Positions 6,113 through 14,741 of a DNA stretch of 38,291 nt are shown here, piece after piece. Source of the stretch: a virus. The notes under the pieces are model-generated. The model ran no database searches and was not told the origin of the DNA. It saw only the letters and a program-made list of their open reading frames with translations. Position numbers and translations under genes: made by a program. Position 1 is the first letter of the stretch; every line of letters starts with the position of its first letter. Where the stretch lies: IMG/VR virus record IMGVR_UViG_3300020020_000099, positions 1-38,291 of that record; one strand, 5' to 3'.

Positions 6113-7789
6113 ACGGCGCGCGCCGCCGTCAACCCGATCGATGCCTACGCGCGCGCGGTCGTCGCCGGCAAGCTCCCGGCCGGCAAGTACCACCGGCTCG
6201 CGTGCGTGCGCCATCTCCGCGATCGATCGCGCGAGGGCACGCGCGCCTTTCCGTACGTCTTCATTCCGGCGCGCGCCGAGCGGTTCGTTCGATTCGCCGC
6301 GCAACTGAAGCACTACAAGGCCGAGTGGGCCGGCCGGCCGATTGTGCTGCGGCCGCACCAGATCTTTCGCCTCGGCTCCCTGTTCGCCTGGGTGCATCGC
6401 GACACCGGGCTGCGCCGCTTCCGCACCGCCTACAACGAGATTCCGCGGAAGAACGGCAAGTCGCTGGAGGCGGCGATCGTCGCGCTCTACGTGACGTTCT
6501 TCGACGGCGAGATGGGCGGTGAGGGGTACTGCATTGCGACCAAGCGAGCCCAGGCGCGGATCGTGTGGGGCGACTGCGCGCAGCTGGTGATCCGCAGCGG
6601 CCTCCGCTCGCGCATCACGCCGCTCGCTTCGAATCTGCACCGGCAGGCGACCGCCTCGAAGCTCGAGCCCCTGGGCGCGGATAAGGACTCGACCGATGGT
6701 CTGAACCCCAACTTGATCATCGCGGACGAAGTGCACGCGATGAAGGATCGCGGCCTGCTCGATGTCATGGAGACGGCGACGGGCGCGCGCCGGCAGCCGC
6801 TGCATTTCCAGATCACCACCGCCGGATCGGATCCCTTCACGCCCTGCGGCGATCAGCACGACTACGCCTGCAAGGTCCTCGATCGGGTGCTCGTCGACGA
6901 CACGTTCTTCGCGTTCATCGCGCACGCCGACGAGGGCGACGATCCCTTCGCCGAGATCACGTGGCGGAAGGCCAACCCGAATTACGGCGTGTCGGTGAAG
7001 GCCGCCGATCTGCGCGCGCTGTTCACGAAGGCGCGGCACCTGCCGGCGGCGCTCCCGGCCCTGAAGCAGAAGCGCTTGAACCTCTGGGTCAATGCCCTCG
7101 CGCCCTGGCTGTCGCTCGAAGGCTGGCGCGCCGGGCAATCGCGGTGGGCGATCGACTCGCTGCGCGGTCTGCCCTGCTGGCTCGGCGTGGATATGTCGTC
7201 GAAGATCGACCTGACCGCGGTGGTCGCCGCGTTCCCCCCGAGCGCCACGTGCGCGCGGTGGCGCCTCGTGGTCTGGACCCTCACGCCCGAGGGCACCATG
7301 GTCGCGCGCGGCCTGCGCGATCGCGCGCCCTATGGCTTGTGGAAGCAGGGCAAGTGGCTGCGCACCAACCCAGGGAACCGCATCGACCAAGCGGAGGTCC
7401 GCGCGATCGTGCACGAGGCCTCGGCGCTCTTCGACGTGCAGCAGATCGGCGTCGACCCCTGGAACGCCGGCAACCTCGTGAAGGAACTCGAGGACGACGG
7501 GTTCGAGGCGATCGAGGTCCCGCAGAACTTGCAGCAGATGTCCGGCCCGTCAAAAGAGTTCGAGGCCGACGTGCTCGATGGGTTGGTGGATGCCGGCGGG
7601 AACCCGCTCATGGAGTGGTGCGTGTCGAACGTGCGGGTGATCTCGGATAACAAAGACAACGTTTACCCAACGAAGAAGCGCAGCCGCGGCCGCATCGACC
7701 CGGTGATCGCCACGCTCATCGCGCGCAAGCTCGCGGCGATCGCGGGCGAGGCCGAGACCGCGGACGATCCCGACCTCGTGGTCGCGTGA
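6113..7789 (+). CDS. terL: Terminase large subunit, apparent ACG start
   Basis: Packaging ATPase and nuclease. Counting from ACG 6113 (558 residues), the Walker-A-like PRKNGKS is at 111-117, Walker B LIIADEVH with acidic residues at 205-206, then coupling motif ITTAGSD near 234. The nuclease acidic residues follow: Asp360 in GVDMSSKIDL, Asp448 in IGVDPWN and Asp529 in RGRIDPV. Codons upstream of the first standard start (GTG 6206) encode the family's usual N-terminus, NPIDAYARAVVAGK, so translation must begin earlier. No ATG, GTG or TTG exists in frame after the small terminase stop. GGAGG at 6102-6106 sits six bases before ACG 6113. A rare ACG start or a base error (ATG to ACG) are the two readings. 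Confidence 0.92.
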   Translation, partial: TARAAVNPIDAYARAVVAGKLPAGKYHRLACVRHLRDRSREGTRAFPYVFIPARAERFVRFAAQLKHYKAEWAGRPIVLRPHQIFRLGSLFAWVHRDTGLRRFRTAYNEIPRKNGKSLEAAIVALYVTFFDGEMGGEGYCIATKRAQARIVWGDCAQLVIRSGLRSRITPLASNLHRQATASKLEPLGADKDSTDGLNPNLIIADEVHAMKDRGLLDVMETATGARRQPLHFQITTAGSDPFTPCGDQHDYACKVLDRVLVDDTFFAFIAHADEGDDPFAEITWRKANPNYGVSVKAADLRALFTKARHLPAALPALKQKRLNLWVNALAPWLSLEGWRAGQSRWAIDSLRGLPCWLGVDMSSKIDLTAVVAAFPPSATCARWRLVVWTLTPEGTMVARGLRDRAPYGLWKQGKWLRTNPGNRIDQAEVRAIVHEASALFDVQQIGVDPWNAGNLVKELEDDGFEAIEVPQNLQQMSGPSKEFEADVLDGLVDAGGNPLMEWCVSNVRVISDNKDNVYPTKKRSRGRIDPVIATLIARKLAAIAGEAETADDPDLVVA

Positions 7790-7892
7790 GGGGCGGCGCC
7801 GGCGGGAGCAGGCTCGGCTTCGGCGGCACGATCGGCGGCGGCGCGGCGTTCGGTTTCAGCGGCATCGGGGCAGTATGCGAGAGGGGGCAGCC

Positions 7893-8183
7893 ATGCGACG
7901 AGGGCCGTTCCGACGACCCACCCGCCAGACGGCCGACCGGCGCCGGTACTATCCGCCCGGGTCTGAAGACCCCGAGCCGCCGCGGCCGCGGCCGGCGCCC
8001 AGGTCGCCGGAGGTGCCGCCGCGGTGCGATCGCAGCGCGGACATCGGCACCACGCACTACTGGCCGGCCGGCGCGGCGGTCGGCGACTGGTGCCTGTGCG
8101 GGAAGCGGCGGCGCTTCGCGCCCTGGCCAGCCGAGCCGCGCGTTGCCGGCGACGGTCCCTTGCGCGCATACTGGCGGGCGTGA
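7893..8183 (+). CDS. Hypothetical small zinc-binding candidate
   Basis: A 96-residue protein of unknown function. After a basic, proline-rich N-terminal half it has a compact ordered segment, RCDRSADIGTTHYW then GDWCLCGKRRR, with Cys residues that could bind metal. GAGGGGG precedes the ATG at 7893. The stop overlaps a GTG start (GTGA). Small genes between terminase and portal often vary among related phages. The 103 bases before it hold no gene I would support. Confidence 0.5.
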   Translation: MRRGPFRRPTRQTADRRRYYPPGSEDPEPPRPRPAPRSPEVPPRCDRSADIGTTHYWPAGAAVGDWCLCGKRRRFAPWPAEPRVAGDGPLRAYWRA

Positions 8184-8386
8184 GCGACGACGCCCGTAAC
8201 ACCAACGGTCGCCCACCCCTCGCCGGCCGCGGTGGCCGGCCGTCCGTTCCTGTTTGCCTGCGCATCCCCTCGACCACCTACGATCGCGTCTACCAGCGCG
8301 CCGCGGCCGCGGGGGTCTCGATTCCGGAGATCTTGCGGCGCGACCTCCGGCGCCGGCCGGCCGCCGAGGATGACGACGACGGCTAG
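8180..8386 (+). CDS. Ribbon-helix-helix-like small protein
   Basis: A 68-residue protein. RPSVPVCLRIPSTTYDRV followed by YQRAAAAGVSIPEILRRDL has the strand-helix-helix spacing of CopG/Arc-type DNA-binding proteins. The GTG start overlaps the preceding stop. It probably dimerises on DNA and may regulate the late operon; partner and site are unknown. Confidence 0.6.
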   Translation: MSDDARNTNGRPPLAGRGGRPSVPVCLRIPSTTYDRVYQRAAAAGVSIPEILRRDLRRRPAAEDDDDG

Positions 8387-8469
8387 CGCCGGCCTCGCGC
8401 GCGCGAAACCTTCCACACCACCCGCCCCCCTCGCAACGCCCGATATCAAAACTTCCGCCTGACGCCGGA

Positions 8470-8490
8470 AGGCCGCACGCTGCGGCCTTC
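8470..8490 (+). promoter_or_regulatory. 9-bp hairpin abutting the next start codon
   Basis: AAGGCCGCA and TGCGGCCTT form a perfect stem with a CGC loop, ending one base before ATG 8492. The only purine-rich ribosome-binding candidate for that ATG (GGAAGG, 8468-8473) is inside the stem. The hairpin could repress translation, terminate poorly, or show that the true start is further downstream. Confidence 0.45.
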
Positions 8491-8491
8491 A

Positions 8492-8716
8492 ATGGGCTGG
8501 CTCGCGTGGTGGCGTCCGCCGTGTCTGCTGCGGGCGGTCATCGTGAATCTAAAAGACGACAGCGGTGCGATTCGCGGCGTGCTGTGGGCGGCGCGCGGCG
8601 CCTGGTTGGTCCTCCGCGAGCCCGCGCTGCTGAAGGCCGGCGCGGAACCGGAGCCGATCGACGGCGACGTGGTGCTGCATCGCAGCAATGTTTCGTTTAT
8701 GCAGGTCTTGCCCTGA
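8492..8716 (+). CDS. Hypothetical phage protein before the portal gene
   Basis: A 74-residue protein. The segment IVNLKDDSGAIRGVLWAARG, then LKAGAEPEPIDGDVVLHRSNV and FMQVLP, resembles a small conserved protein often found just upstream of portal genes in siphoviruses; its function is unknown. The stop overlaps the portal ATG (TGATG). The start is uncertain: the ATG at 8492 is masked by a hairpin and an internal GTG before NLKDD is possible. Confidence 0.6.
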   Translation: MGWLAWWRPPCLLRAVIVNLKDDSGAIRGVLWAARGAWLVLREPALLKAGAEPEPIDGDVVLHRSNVSFMQVLP

Positions 8717-10245
8717 TGCCGATCGTCCAGAGCCGCGGCACCCTGCGCTCGGTCGAGCGCGTGCCGGGCGCGCCGGCCGCCGCGGTCGCGCCCGCGTCCT
8801 CGGTCTTCGACGATCGCAGCAATGCGACCTATGCGGCGATCTTCCGCACGCAGCCCAACGTGCGCACGGTGGTGTCGTTCCTCGCGCGCAACGTCGCCGA
8901 CCTGAACCTGCACGTCTATCGCCGCGTGTCCGACATCGACCGCGAGCGCCTCGCCGACCACGAGCTCGCGCAGTGGATCGCCGCGCCCAACCCGGCGATG
9001 ACGCACTACCGCATGGTCGAAAACCTGATGAGCGACATGGGCGTGTACTTCAACGCCTACTGGTTGAAGCTGCGCGGCGAGGCGCGGCTGTTTTTCGTGC
9101 GCATCCCGCCCGAGCAAATGCGGGTCGATGGGTGGCTGCTGCCGTCAGCGTTCTACTGGACGCTGCCCGACAACACGGTGATGACGCTCGCGACCGGCGA
9201 CGTGGTGCATTTCAACGGCTACGACCCGTGCAACCCGCTCGAAGGCCTGTCGCCGATCGAAACGCTCCGGCAAATCCTCGCCGCGGATGCCGCGGCCACC
9301 ACCTACTCGCGCAGCTATTACGCGAACAGCTCGCGCGTCGAGGGCGTGATCCAGCGGCCGGCGGCGGCACCGAAGTGGTCGCCCGAACAGAAGCAGGCGT
9401 TCCGCGAGCAGTGGCAGGCGCGTTTCGCCGGGCCCGCGAATGCCGGCGGCGTGGCGGTGCTGGAAGACGGGATGACGTTTCAGACGGCGTCCTACTCGGC
9501 GCGCGAGTCGGAGTTCAACGCGGCGCGGAAACTGACGCGCGAGGAAGTGGCGCGCTCGTATCACGTGCCGCTGCCGATGGTCGGGATCCTCGACAACGCG
9601 ACCTTCAGCAACATCCGCGAGCAGCACAAAAACCTCTATCAGGATTGCCTCGGGCCCTGGCTCACGATGCTGCAGGAAGAACTCGAACGGCAGGTGCTGA
9701 TCGAGTGCGATGACCAACGCAACGTGTACGCCGAGTTCAACATCGACCAGAAGTTGCGCGGCTCGTTCGAAGAGCAGGCCAGCGCTCTGCAAACCCTCGT
9801 CGGCCGCCCGGTGCTGACCCTGAACGAGGGCCGCAGCCGGTTGAATCTGCCGAGCATCAAGGACGACCCCTCGGCGAACCGCGTCGCGCAGCCGCTCAAC
9901 ATGACCACCCAGGGCGGCGCCACGCTCCCGACCGAGCCGGTGGCCACGCGCGCGATCGCCGCGTCCCTGACGGCGCCGATCATTCGCGCGTCGTGGGGGC
10001 GGCAGCAGCGTGGGCTGGACAAGGTGGCGCCCGAGGACCGCGCCTCGCGCTTCGATCGCCTGCGCTGGGATCGCGAACTCGCCGCCGACCTCACGCCGGT
10101 CTATCGGAACGCCGGCGCCACGCCCGATCTGGCGGCGCGCCTCAGCGAGGCGGTCGCCGTGACGGTCAACGCGGATACGCACGCGCTGCTCATGAACGGC
10201 GCCGAGGCGTTCCCCGCACATCGAGAGGCCGCGCTCTATGGGTAA
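8716..10245 (+). CDS. Portal protein, HK97 family
   Basis: A 509-residue portal, the dodecameric ring through which DNA enters the capsid. Family features run in order: an N-terminal segment with NATYAAIFRTQPNVRTVVSF, LADHELAQWIAAPNP, MSDMGVYFNAYWLKLRG, a GDVVHFNGYDP strand, the LEGLSPIETLRQIL stem helix, RVEGVIQRP, the FNAARKLTREEVARSYHVPLPM segment and FSNIREQHKNLYQDCLGPWL. The last 120 residues include GRPVLTLNEGRSRLNLPS. It starts at the ATG overlapping the upstream stop and overlaps the protease gene by eight bases, the normal portal-protease-capsid order. Confidence 0.95.
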   Translation: MPIVQSRGTLRSVERVPGAPAAAVAPASSVFDDRSNATYAAIFRTQPNVRTVVSFLARNVADLNLHVYRRVSDIDRERLADHELAQWIAAPNPAMTHYRMVENLMSDMGVYFNAYWLKLRGEARLFFVRIPPEQMRVDGWLLPSAFYWTLPDNTVMTLATGDVVHFNGYDPCNPLEGLSPIETLRQILAADAAATTYSRSYYANSSRVEGVIQRPAAAPKWSPEQKQAFREQWQARFAGPANAGGVAVLEDGMTFQTASYSARESEFNAARKLTREEVARSYHVPLPMVGILDNATFSNIREQHKNLYQDCLGPWLTMLQEELERQVLIECDDQRNVYAEFNIDQKLRGSFEEQASALQTLVGRPVLTLNEGRSRLNLPSIKDDPSANRVAQPLNMTTQGGATLPTEPVATRAIAASLTAPIIRASWGRQQRGLDKVAPEDRASRFDRLRWDRELAADLTPVYRNAGATPDLAARLSEAVAVTVNADTHALLMNGAEAFPAHREAALYG

Positions 10246-11245
10246 CGATCTCCGCACCTACAGCCACGTCCTGAGTCTCGCGCTCGAACCCTGGGCGATG
10301 ACGCGCCCGATGGTGGCGACGATCGCGCATGTGCTCGCGCATCACCTCGCCGGCCGCCCGCTCGATCTGTCGACACTCGAACGGCACGAGCCGGTCGCCT
10401 TGCAGGTCATGCCGGCGCCGACCGCGGCGCCCGCCCAGGGCGTGGCGATCGTGCCGGTGCATGGCGTCATCGCGCCGCGGATGTCGGCGTTCACCGACAT
10501 CTCCGGCGGCGCCACCTTCGAGCAGGCGAAGCAGGATGTGCGCAAGGCGCTCGCCCATGCCGGCGTCGGCACGATCGTCCTCGACCTCGACTCGTGCGGC
10601 GGGTCGGTCCTCGGCGCCTCGGAGTTTGCGCACTTCCTGCTGCAGGCGCGCGAGCAGAAGCCGATCATCGCGGCCGGCAACTTCACCATGGCCAGCGCGG
10701 CGTATTGGATCGGCGCCTGCGCGAGCGAAGTGGTGTGGGCCCCCTCGGCCATGGGTGGCTCGATTGGCGTCTACTCGATCCACGAAGACCTCACCGAGAT
10801 GCTCGCCGAACTCGGCGTGAAGCTCACCTACATCTCGGCCGGCAAGTGGAAGGTCGACGGCATCGACGGCGGCGCGCTCACCGAGACCGGCGCCGCGCGG
10901 CTCAAGGCGCACGTCGACGCGCACTACACGCGGTTCATCACCGACGTGGCCGCCGGCCGGAAGGTGACCGCCGATGCCGTGCGGAATGGCTTCGGCGAGG
11001 GCGCGGTGGTCAATGCCGATGACGCGCTCGCCCTCGGGATGATCGACCGCATCGAAACACTGGACGAGACGCTGGCGCGCATCGCGGCCACCGCCCCGTC
11101 CCCCACGGCCACGGCGATCGGCGCCGTCGACCCGCCCGCGTCACTGCCCGCCGCCACGTCGCAGGAGCCCGCCCAGGCCACCGACCAGGAGCGCGCGCGT
11201 GTGTGCCGCGAACTGGAGACGGCGTTCCTCGGCCTCGGCCTCTGA
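10238..11245 (+). CDS. Capsid maturation protease, S49 (SppA/ClpP-like)
   Basis: A 335-residue serine protease that would cut the capsid scaffold during maturation. The SppA-type fold shows IVPVHGVIAPR (71-81), IVLDLDSCGGSV (113-124), MASAAYW with nucleophile Ser153 and MGGSIGVYSIHEDL (172-185). The catalytic Lys is in ISAGKWK, most likely Lys205 by analogy with SppA. The C-terminal 60 residues are Ala/Pro/Thr-rich. It lies between portal and capsid genes, and 13 bases separate its stop from the capsid ATG. Confidence 0.92.
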   Translation: MGNDLRTYSHVLSLALEPWAMTRPMVATIAHVLAHHLAGRPLDLSTLERHEPVALQVMPAPTAAPAQGVAIVPVHGVIAPRMSAFTDISGGATFEQAKQDVRKALAHAGVGTIVLDLDSCGGSVLGASEFAHFLLQAREQKPIIAAGNFTMASAAYWIGACASEVVWAPSAMGGSIGVYSIHEDLTEMLAELGVKLTYISAGKWKVDGIDGGALTETGAARLKAHVDAHYTRFITDVAAGRKVTADAVRNGFGEGAVVNADDALALGMIDRIETLDETLARIAATAPSPTATAIGAVDPPASLPAATSQEPAQATDQERARVCRELETAFLGLGL

Positions 11246-11258
11246 AAGGAAGTCACCC

Positions 11259-12503
11259 ATGTTGAACCTATCGAAGCTCCGCACCGACCTCGATGCGAAG
11301 CGCACCGAGGGCAAGGCGCTGCTGTTGAAGTACGGCACGCTCGCCGAGTCCGAAAACCGGAAGTTCACCGAGCAGGAGGAAACCGAACTCCGCGCGGTCG
11401 CCAGTGAGTGCCGCGATCTGCAGGACAAGATCGACACGCTGCACGGACACCAGTCCGTCACCGAGCAGATCAACGCGATGCTCGGCGAGACGCCCAGGCG
11501 GCCGGCGGTGCACAAGTCGCTCGGCCAGCAGTTCCTCGAGTCGGAGGCCTTCGCGTTCATCAAGGCCGGTGGCCACCGCGCGCAGTCCTCGTGGCGATCG
11601 CCCGGCGCCGAACTGATGCCGCGGTTCTGGGGCGCGACCCTGACCGAGGATCCGGCCAGCGGCGGCGCGCTCATCCTGCCGCAGTACCAGCCGGCCATTC
11701 TGCCGATCCCGACGCGGCGCCTGATGGTCGCGGACCTGTTCGCACCCGGCACCACGGACAGCAACGCGGTCGCCTACATGCAGGAAACGCTGTTCACCAA
11801 CGCGGCGGCGGCGGTGCTCGAAGGCGGCATCAAGCCGGAGTCGGCGCTGACCTTCGCGGCGGTGACCGACCCGGTGCGGAAGATCGCGCACTGGCTGCCG
11901 GTGACCGAGGAAATGCTGGAGGACGCGCCGCAGATCCGCAGCTACATCGACGCGCGCCTCACCCTGGGCGTGCAGCTCGCGGAGGAAAACGAACTGCTCA
12001 ACGGCGACGGCATCGCGCCGCACCTGCTCGGGATTCAGAAGCGGCCCGGCCTCGCGGCCGACGTGGTGCGCGGCGCGGCCGAGCCCAACGCCGACGCCAT
12101 CCTCCGGCAAATGATGGCGATTTACTCGACCTCGTACCTCATGCCGGACGGGATCACGATGAACCCCGCGGATTGGGGCGTGACCGCGCTCATGAAGACC
12201 ACGACGGGCGAGTACCTGAGCGGCGGGCCCTTCAGCGGCGGTGTCCAAACCCCGGTGCTCTGGGGTCTGCCGGTCGCCGTGACGCCGGTGCAACTCGCGA
12301 CCGCGGCGTTCGTCGGCGCCTACAAGCAGGGCGCGCAGATCTTCCGCAAGGGGGGCATTCGCGTCGAGGCCTCGAACTCGCACGCGGATTTCTTCATCAA
12401 GAACCTCGTCGCGATCCGCGCCGAGGAACGGCTCGCCCTGGCGGTCTATCGCCCGGGCGCGTTCGGCGAAGTGACCGGCCTCGGCGTGCCGGTGGCTCCG
12501 TAA
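11259..12503 (+). CDS. Major capsid protein, HK97 fold
   Basis: A 414-residue major capsid protein. Residues 1-100 form a charged, coiled-coil delta-like domain (LRTDLDAKRTEGKALLLK, then a helix over the RAVASECRDLQDKID stretch), expected to act as internal scaffold and be removed by the upstream protease. The rest carries the HK97 pattern: a LPQYQPAILPIPTRRLMVADLF strand region, KPESALTFAAVTDPVRKIAHWLPVTEEMLED, a spine helix through LTLGVQLAEENELLNGDG, then GIQKRPG and the terminal RAEERLALAVYRPGAF. The ATG at 11259 has AAAGGAAG upstream. A strong hairpin follows the stop. Confidence 0.95.
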   Translation: MLNLSKLRTDLDAKRTEGKALLLKYGTLAESENRKFTEQEETELRAVASECRDLQDKIDTLHGHQSVTEQINAMLGETPRRPAVHKSLGQQFLESEAFAFIKAGGHRAQSSWRSPGAELMPRFWGATLTEDPASGGALILPQYQPAILPIPTRRLMVADLFAPGTTDSNAVAYMQETLFTNAAAAVLEGGIKPESALTFAAVTDPVRKIAHWLPVTEEMLEDAPQIRSYIDARLTLGVQLAEENELLNGDGIAPHLLGIQKRPGLAADVVRGAAEPNADAILRQMMAIYSTSYLMPDGITMNPADWGVTALMKTTTGEYLSGGPFSGGVQTPVLWGLPVAVTPVQLATAAFVGAYKQGAQIFRKGGIRVEASNSHADFFIKNLVAIRAEERLALAVYRPGAFGEVTGLGVPVAP

Positions 12504-12516
12504 GCAGGCAAGGGAA

Positions 12517-12543
12517 CGGTGGCGGCGCCCGAGGCCGCCACCG
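12517..12543 (+). terminator. 10-bp hairpin after the capsid gene
   Basis: CGGTGGCGGC (12517-12526) pairs perfectly with GCCGCCACCG (12534-12543) around a 7-nt loop. Only TGTCC follows, so full termination is unlikely; partial termination or protection of the capsid message is common at this place in phages. Confidence 0.5.
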
Positions 12544-12567
12544 TGTCCGAAGTGGAGGACTGGACCA

Positions 12568-13047
12568 ATGTCGTCGACCCTTATCGCTCATGGGCTCTTT
12601 GCCTGGACGCTCGACCTGGAGAACGGCGAGACGCGGACGGTCATGGCGCCCACGCTCGGCATGGCGATCTGGGGCGTGCTCCCCTCGCCGGTGATTCGCG
12701 CCGCGCGCGGCGACGCGATCGACCCGGCCGCGCCGGCGCCGAGCATCACCGCCCTGGTGCCGGCCTCCGCGCCTCTCGGCGCGCCGAACTTCACGCTGCG
12801 GGTGCAGGGCGCCAACTTTCGCACGGGCGACGCCATTCTCTGGAACGGCAGTCCCGAGCCGACCACGTTCGTGTCACCGACCGAGTTGACCACCGGCGTC
12901 AACATGGCCACCGCCGAAGTGCCGATCGCGATCCCGGTCGCAGTGCAGGCGCTCACCGGGCAGGCGAGCAACGTGGCGACGTTCGATCTGGTGGAGGCCG
13001 CGCCGCCGGAGGGCGGCGACCAGGGCCGCGAAGGCGGCGTGCGGTGA
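12568..13047 (+). CDS. Ig-like (IPT/TIG) domain protein, capsid decoration candidate
   Basis: A 159-residue protein with two parts. Residues 1-52 form a short unknown segment (HGLFAWTLDLENGETRTVM). Residues 53-142 resemble an IPT/TIG Ig-like fold, with ITALVPASAPLGAPNFTLRV, GANFRTGDAILWNG, then a SPTELTTGV strand and ASNVATFDL. Such domains are used as surface decorations on phage heads and tails. Its place right after the capsid gene suggests a head decoration, but this is inferred from position and fold. Confidence 0.65.
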   Translation: MSSTLIAHGLFAWTLDLENGETRTVMAPTLGMAIWGVLPSPVIRAARGDAIDPAAPAPSITALVPASAPLGAPNFTLRVQGANFRTGDAILWNGSPEPTTFVSPTELTTGVNMATAEVPIAIPVAVQALTGQASNVATFDLVEAAPPEGGDQGREGGVR

Positions 13048-13328
13048 AGTCCTGCCACGGCGAACTCGGGATTCCGCCGCCGTGCCCGGTGGATGACACG
13101 CCCTTTACGGCGTGCACCGCGGAGATCGGCGTGGCCTCACAGCAGATCACGCAACCCCTGGGCGCCTCGGGCCCGACCACCGTGGTCATCCCCGTCGCGC
13201 CACCGTTCGCCCTCGCGCGCCGGCCGGCGGCGCCCATCGAGCGGACCGAGGTGTCGGTGAGCACGAAGACCTATCGCGGCACGAAGCGCGGCGCGCTGCG
13301 CGACGGGCGGCCGCGCCTGACGAAGTGA
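13044..13328 (+). CDS. Hypothetical protein in the head module
   Basis: A 94-residue protein of unknown function. The GTG start overlaps the preceding stop (GTGA). Four Cys lie in the first 29 residues (C3, C14, C25 and neighbours of a PPPCPVDD stretch), and the C-terminus is strongly basic (TKTYRGTKRGALRDGRPRL). Position suggests a minor head or connector role. Confidence 0.55.
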   Translation: MKSCHGELGIPPPCPVDDTPFTACTAEIGVASQQITQPLGASGPTTVVIPVAPPFALARRPAAPIERTEVSVSTKTYRGTKRGALRDGRPRLTK

Positions 13329-13330
13329 CC

Positions 13331-13960
13331 ATGATCGCGCCTTGGCAGACCCCGCACGGTTCGCTGTCGGTGCTCATCGAGGCGCCGACCGAGGAACCGA
13401 TCACCCTCGACGAGGCGAAGCTGCGCGCCGGCCTCGCGTGGCCGACGACCGACCCGCCCGATCCGCGCGACGCCTTGATGAACGATTACATCGCCGCCGC
13501 GCGGCAGCAGGTCGAACGCGACACCGGGCTCGCGCTGATCACCCAGCTGCGCGATCTGTACTTCACCGTCATCACCGGCGGCCTCGTGACGCTGCCCATG
13601 CAGGCGCTGCCGCTGCAGGAGGTGATCGAGGTCGTCCCGATCGACCCGGCGACGGGGCGCGCCCTCGGGCCGCCGCGGCCGCCCGGCGCGATCGCCCTCG
13701 CGACCCAGGGCGGCGTGACGGTCCTCACCGCGGAGGCCTTCGCCGGGATGACCGCGAGCGTGGCGCGCTGCAAGGTCGGCTGGATGGATCGGCTTGCGCT
13801 GAAGACCGCGGCGCCGCTGCTCGTGCAGGCAGTGGGGCTCCTGACCGCGCACTTCGCGACGACCGGCCGCGATGCCGTCATCACCGGCACGATCGCCACG
13901 CCAAACCCGCTCGGCTATGAAGACGCGATCGCGAGCTATCGCCTCGTCTGGGTGCCCTGA
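13331..13960 (+). CDS. Head-tail connector (gp6-like)
   Basis: A 209-residue protein with the pattern of HK97 gp6/phage connector adaptors: EEPITLDEAKLRAGL near the N-terminus, then DALMNDYIAAARQQVERDTGLALI, a helix that packs against the portal ring, followed by beta strands and a C-terminal helix (LKTAAPLLVQAVGLLTAHF). It would extend the portal as the first neck ring. The gene begins three bases after the upstream stop and its last base is the first of the next ATG. Confidence 0.82.
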   Translation: MIAPWQTPHGSLSVLIEAPTEEPITLDEAKLRAGLAWPTTDPPDPRDALMNDYIAAARQQVERDTGLALITQLRDLYFTVITGGLVTLPMQALPLQEVIEVVPIDPATGRALGPPRPPGAIALATQGGVTVLTAEAFAGMTASVARCKVGWMDRLALKTAAPLLVQAVGLLTAHFATTGRDAVITGTIATPNPLGYEDAIASYRLVWVP

Positions 13961-14325
13961 TGCCGATCGCGCCCGGCACCTCGATCGGCCTGCGTCCGCA
14001 TCTGGCGACCTTCAGCCTGCCCGGCGAGTCGGTCCCGGACGGCGAGGGCGGATACACGGACGGCGACCCGGTGGCGATCGGCGAGGCCTACGTGCGCATC
14101 CAGCCGGCGACGGGCGCCGATGCCGAGCGCGTGTCCGCGGGCACCGTGCTCTCGCACACGTCGTACATCGTCACCGGGCCGTACCTCGCCGGCATCACGA
14201 CGCGGGCGACGATGGCGTTCGTGGATGTCGACGGCCGCCCGCGCACGCTCAACGTGATGGGCGTGACGAACCGCGACGAGCGCGGCGCCGAGATGGTGCT
14301 GGTTTGCGACGAGGTGGTCCCATGA
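13960..14325 (+). CDS. Head closure / head-tail joining protein
   Basis: A 121-residue, mostly beta protein that looks like the SPP1 gp16/HK97 head-completion family: VPDGEGGYTDGDPVAIGEAYVRIQ, then HTSYIVTGPYLAGITTRATMAF and RTLNVMGVTNRDERGAEMVLVCDEV. This family plugs the neck after packaging. The order after the gp6-like adaptor and before the gp10-like protein supports it. Confidence 0.8.
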   Translation: MPIAPGTSIGLRPHLATFSLPGESVPDGEGGYTDGDPVAIGEAYVRIQPATGADAERVSAGTVLSHTSYIVTGPYLAGITTRATMAFVDVDGRPRTLNVMGVTNRDERGAEMVLVCDEVVP

Positions 14326-14741
14326 AGGCGCGCGTGCGCCTGCGCGGGTTCGAGGAACAGCGGCGCCTCTGGCGGTCGCTGCCGCGCGACCTCGCCCAGG
14401 CGACCCAGGACGAGGCCGCGGACCCGATCGCCGCGGCCGCCGCGGCGGACATTCGCGCCGGCTATCCACGGCGCACCGGGGCGCTCGCGGCGGGTGTGCA
14501 GGTTGAAGACGTACCGCGCGCGGCTGTGCAGGCGGCCGCGCGCGTGGTCAACACGCACCCGCTCGCGGGCCTGTTCGAGCACGGCACCCAGGCGCGGCAC
14601 ACGGCGCTCGGCGCGAACCGCGGATCGATGCCGGCCGGGAACGTGTTCATTCCGCGAATCCAGCGGGCGCTGGCCGCGTTCTGGTCGCGCGTCGGGCCGA
14701 TCATGGAACGCGCCGGCCTGCGGGTGACGGGCAGTGCCTGA
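14322..14741 (+). CDS. HK97 gp10-like neck/tail-completion protein
   Basis: A 139-residue basic protein with the gp10-like pattern: an opening RVRLRGFEEQRRLWRSLP helix, a long helix to AAADIRAGYPRRTGALAAGV, a beta segment, then HPLAGLFEHGTQARHT and NVFIPRIQRALAAFW. Members complete the neck at the head-tail joint. It overlaps the previous stop (ATGA) and the next gene by eight bases. Confidence 0.82.
   Translation: MKARVRLRGFEEQRRLWRSLPRDLAQATQDEAADPIAAAAAADIRAGYPRRTGALAAGVQVEDVPRAAVQAAARVVNTHPLAGLFEHGTQARHTALGANRGSMPAGNVFIPRIQRALAAFWSRVGPIMERAGLRVTGSA

Noticed and set aside
7786-8199. Glycine-rich frame starting by GTGA overlap with the large terminase
   Set aside because: The first 30 codons have coding-like third-position GC, but the frame soon becomes Arg/Gly-rich and overlaps the better-supported gene at 7893-8183.
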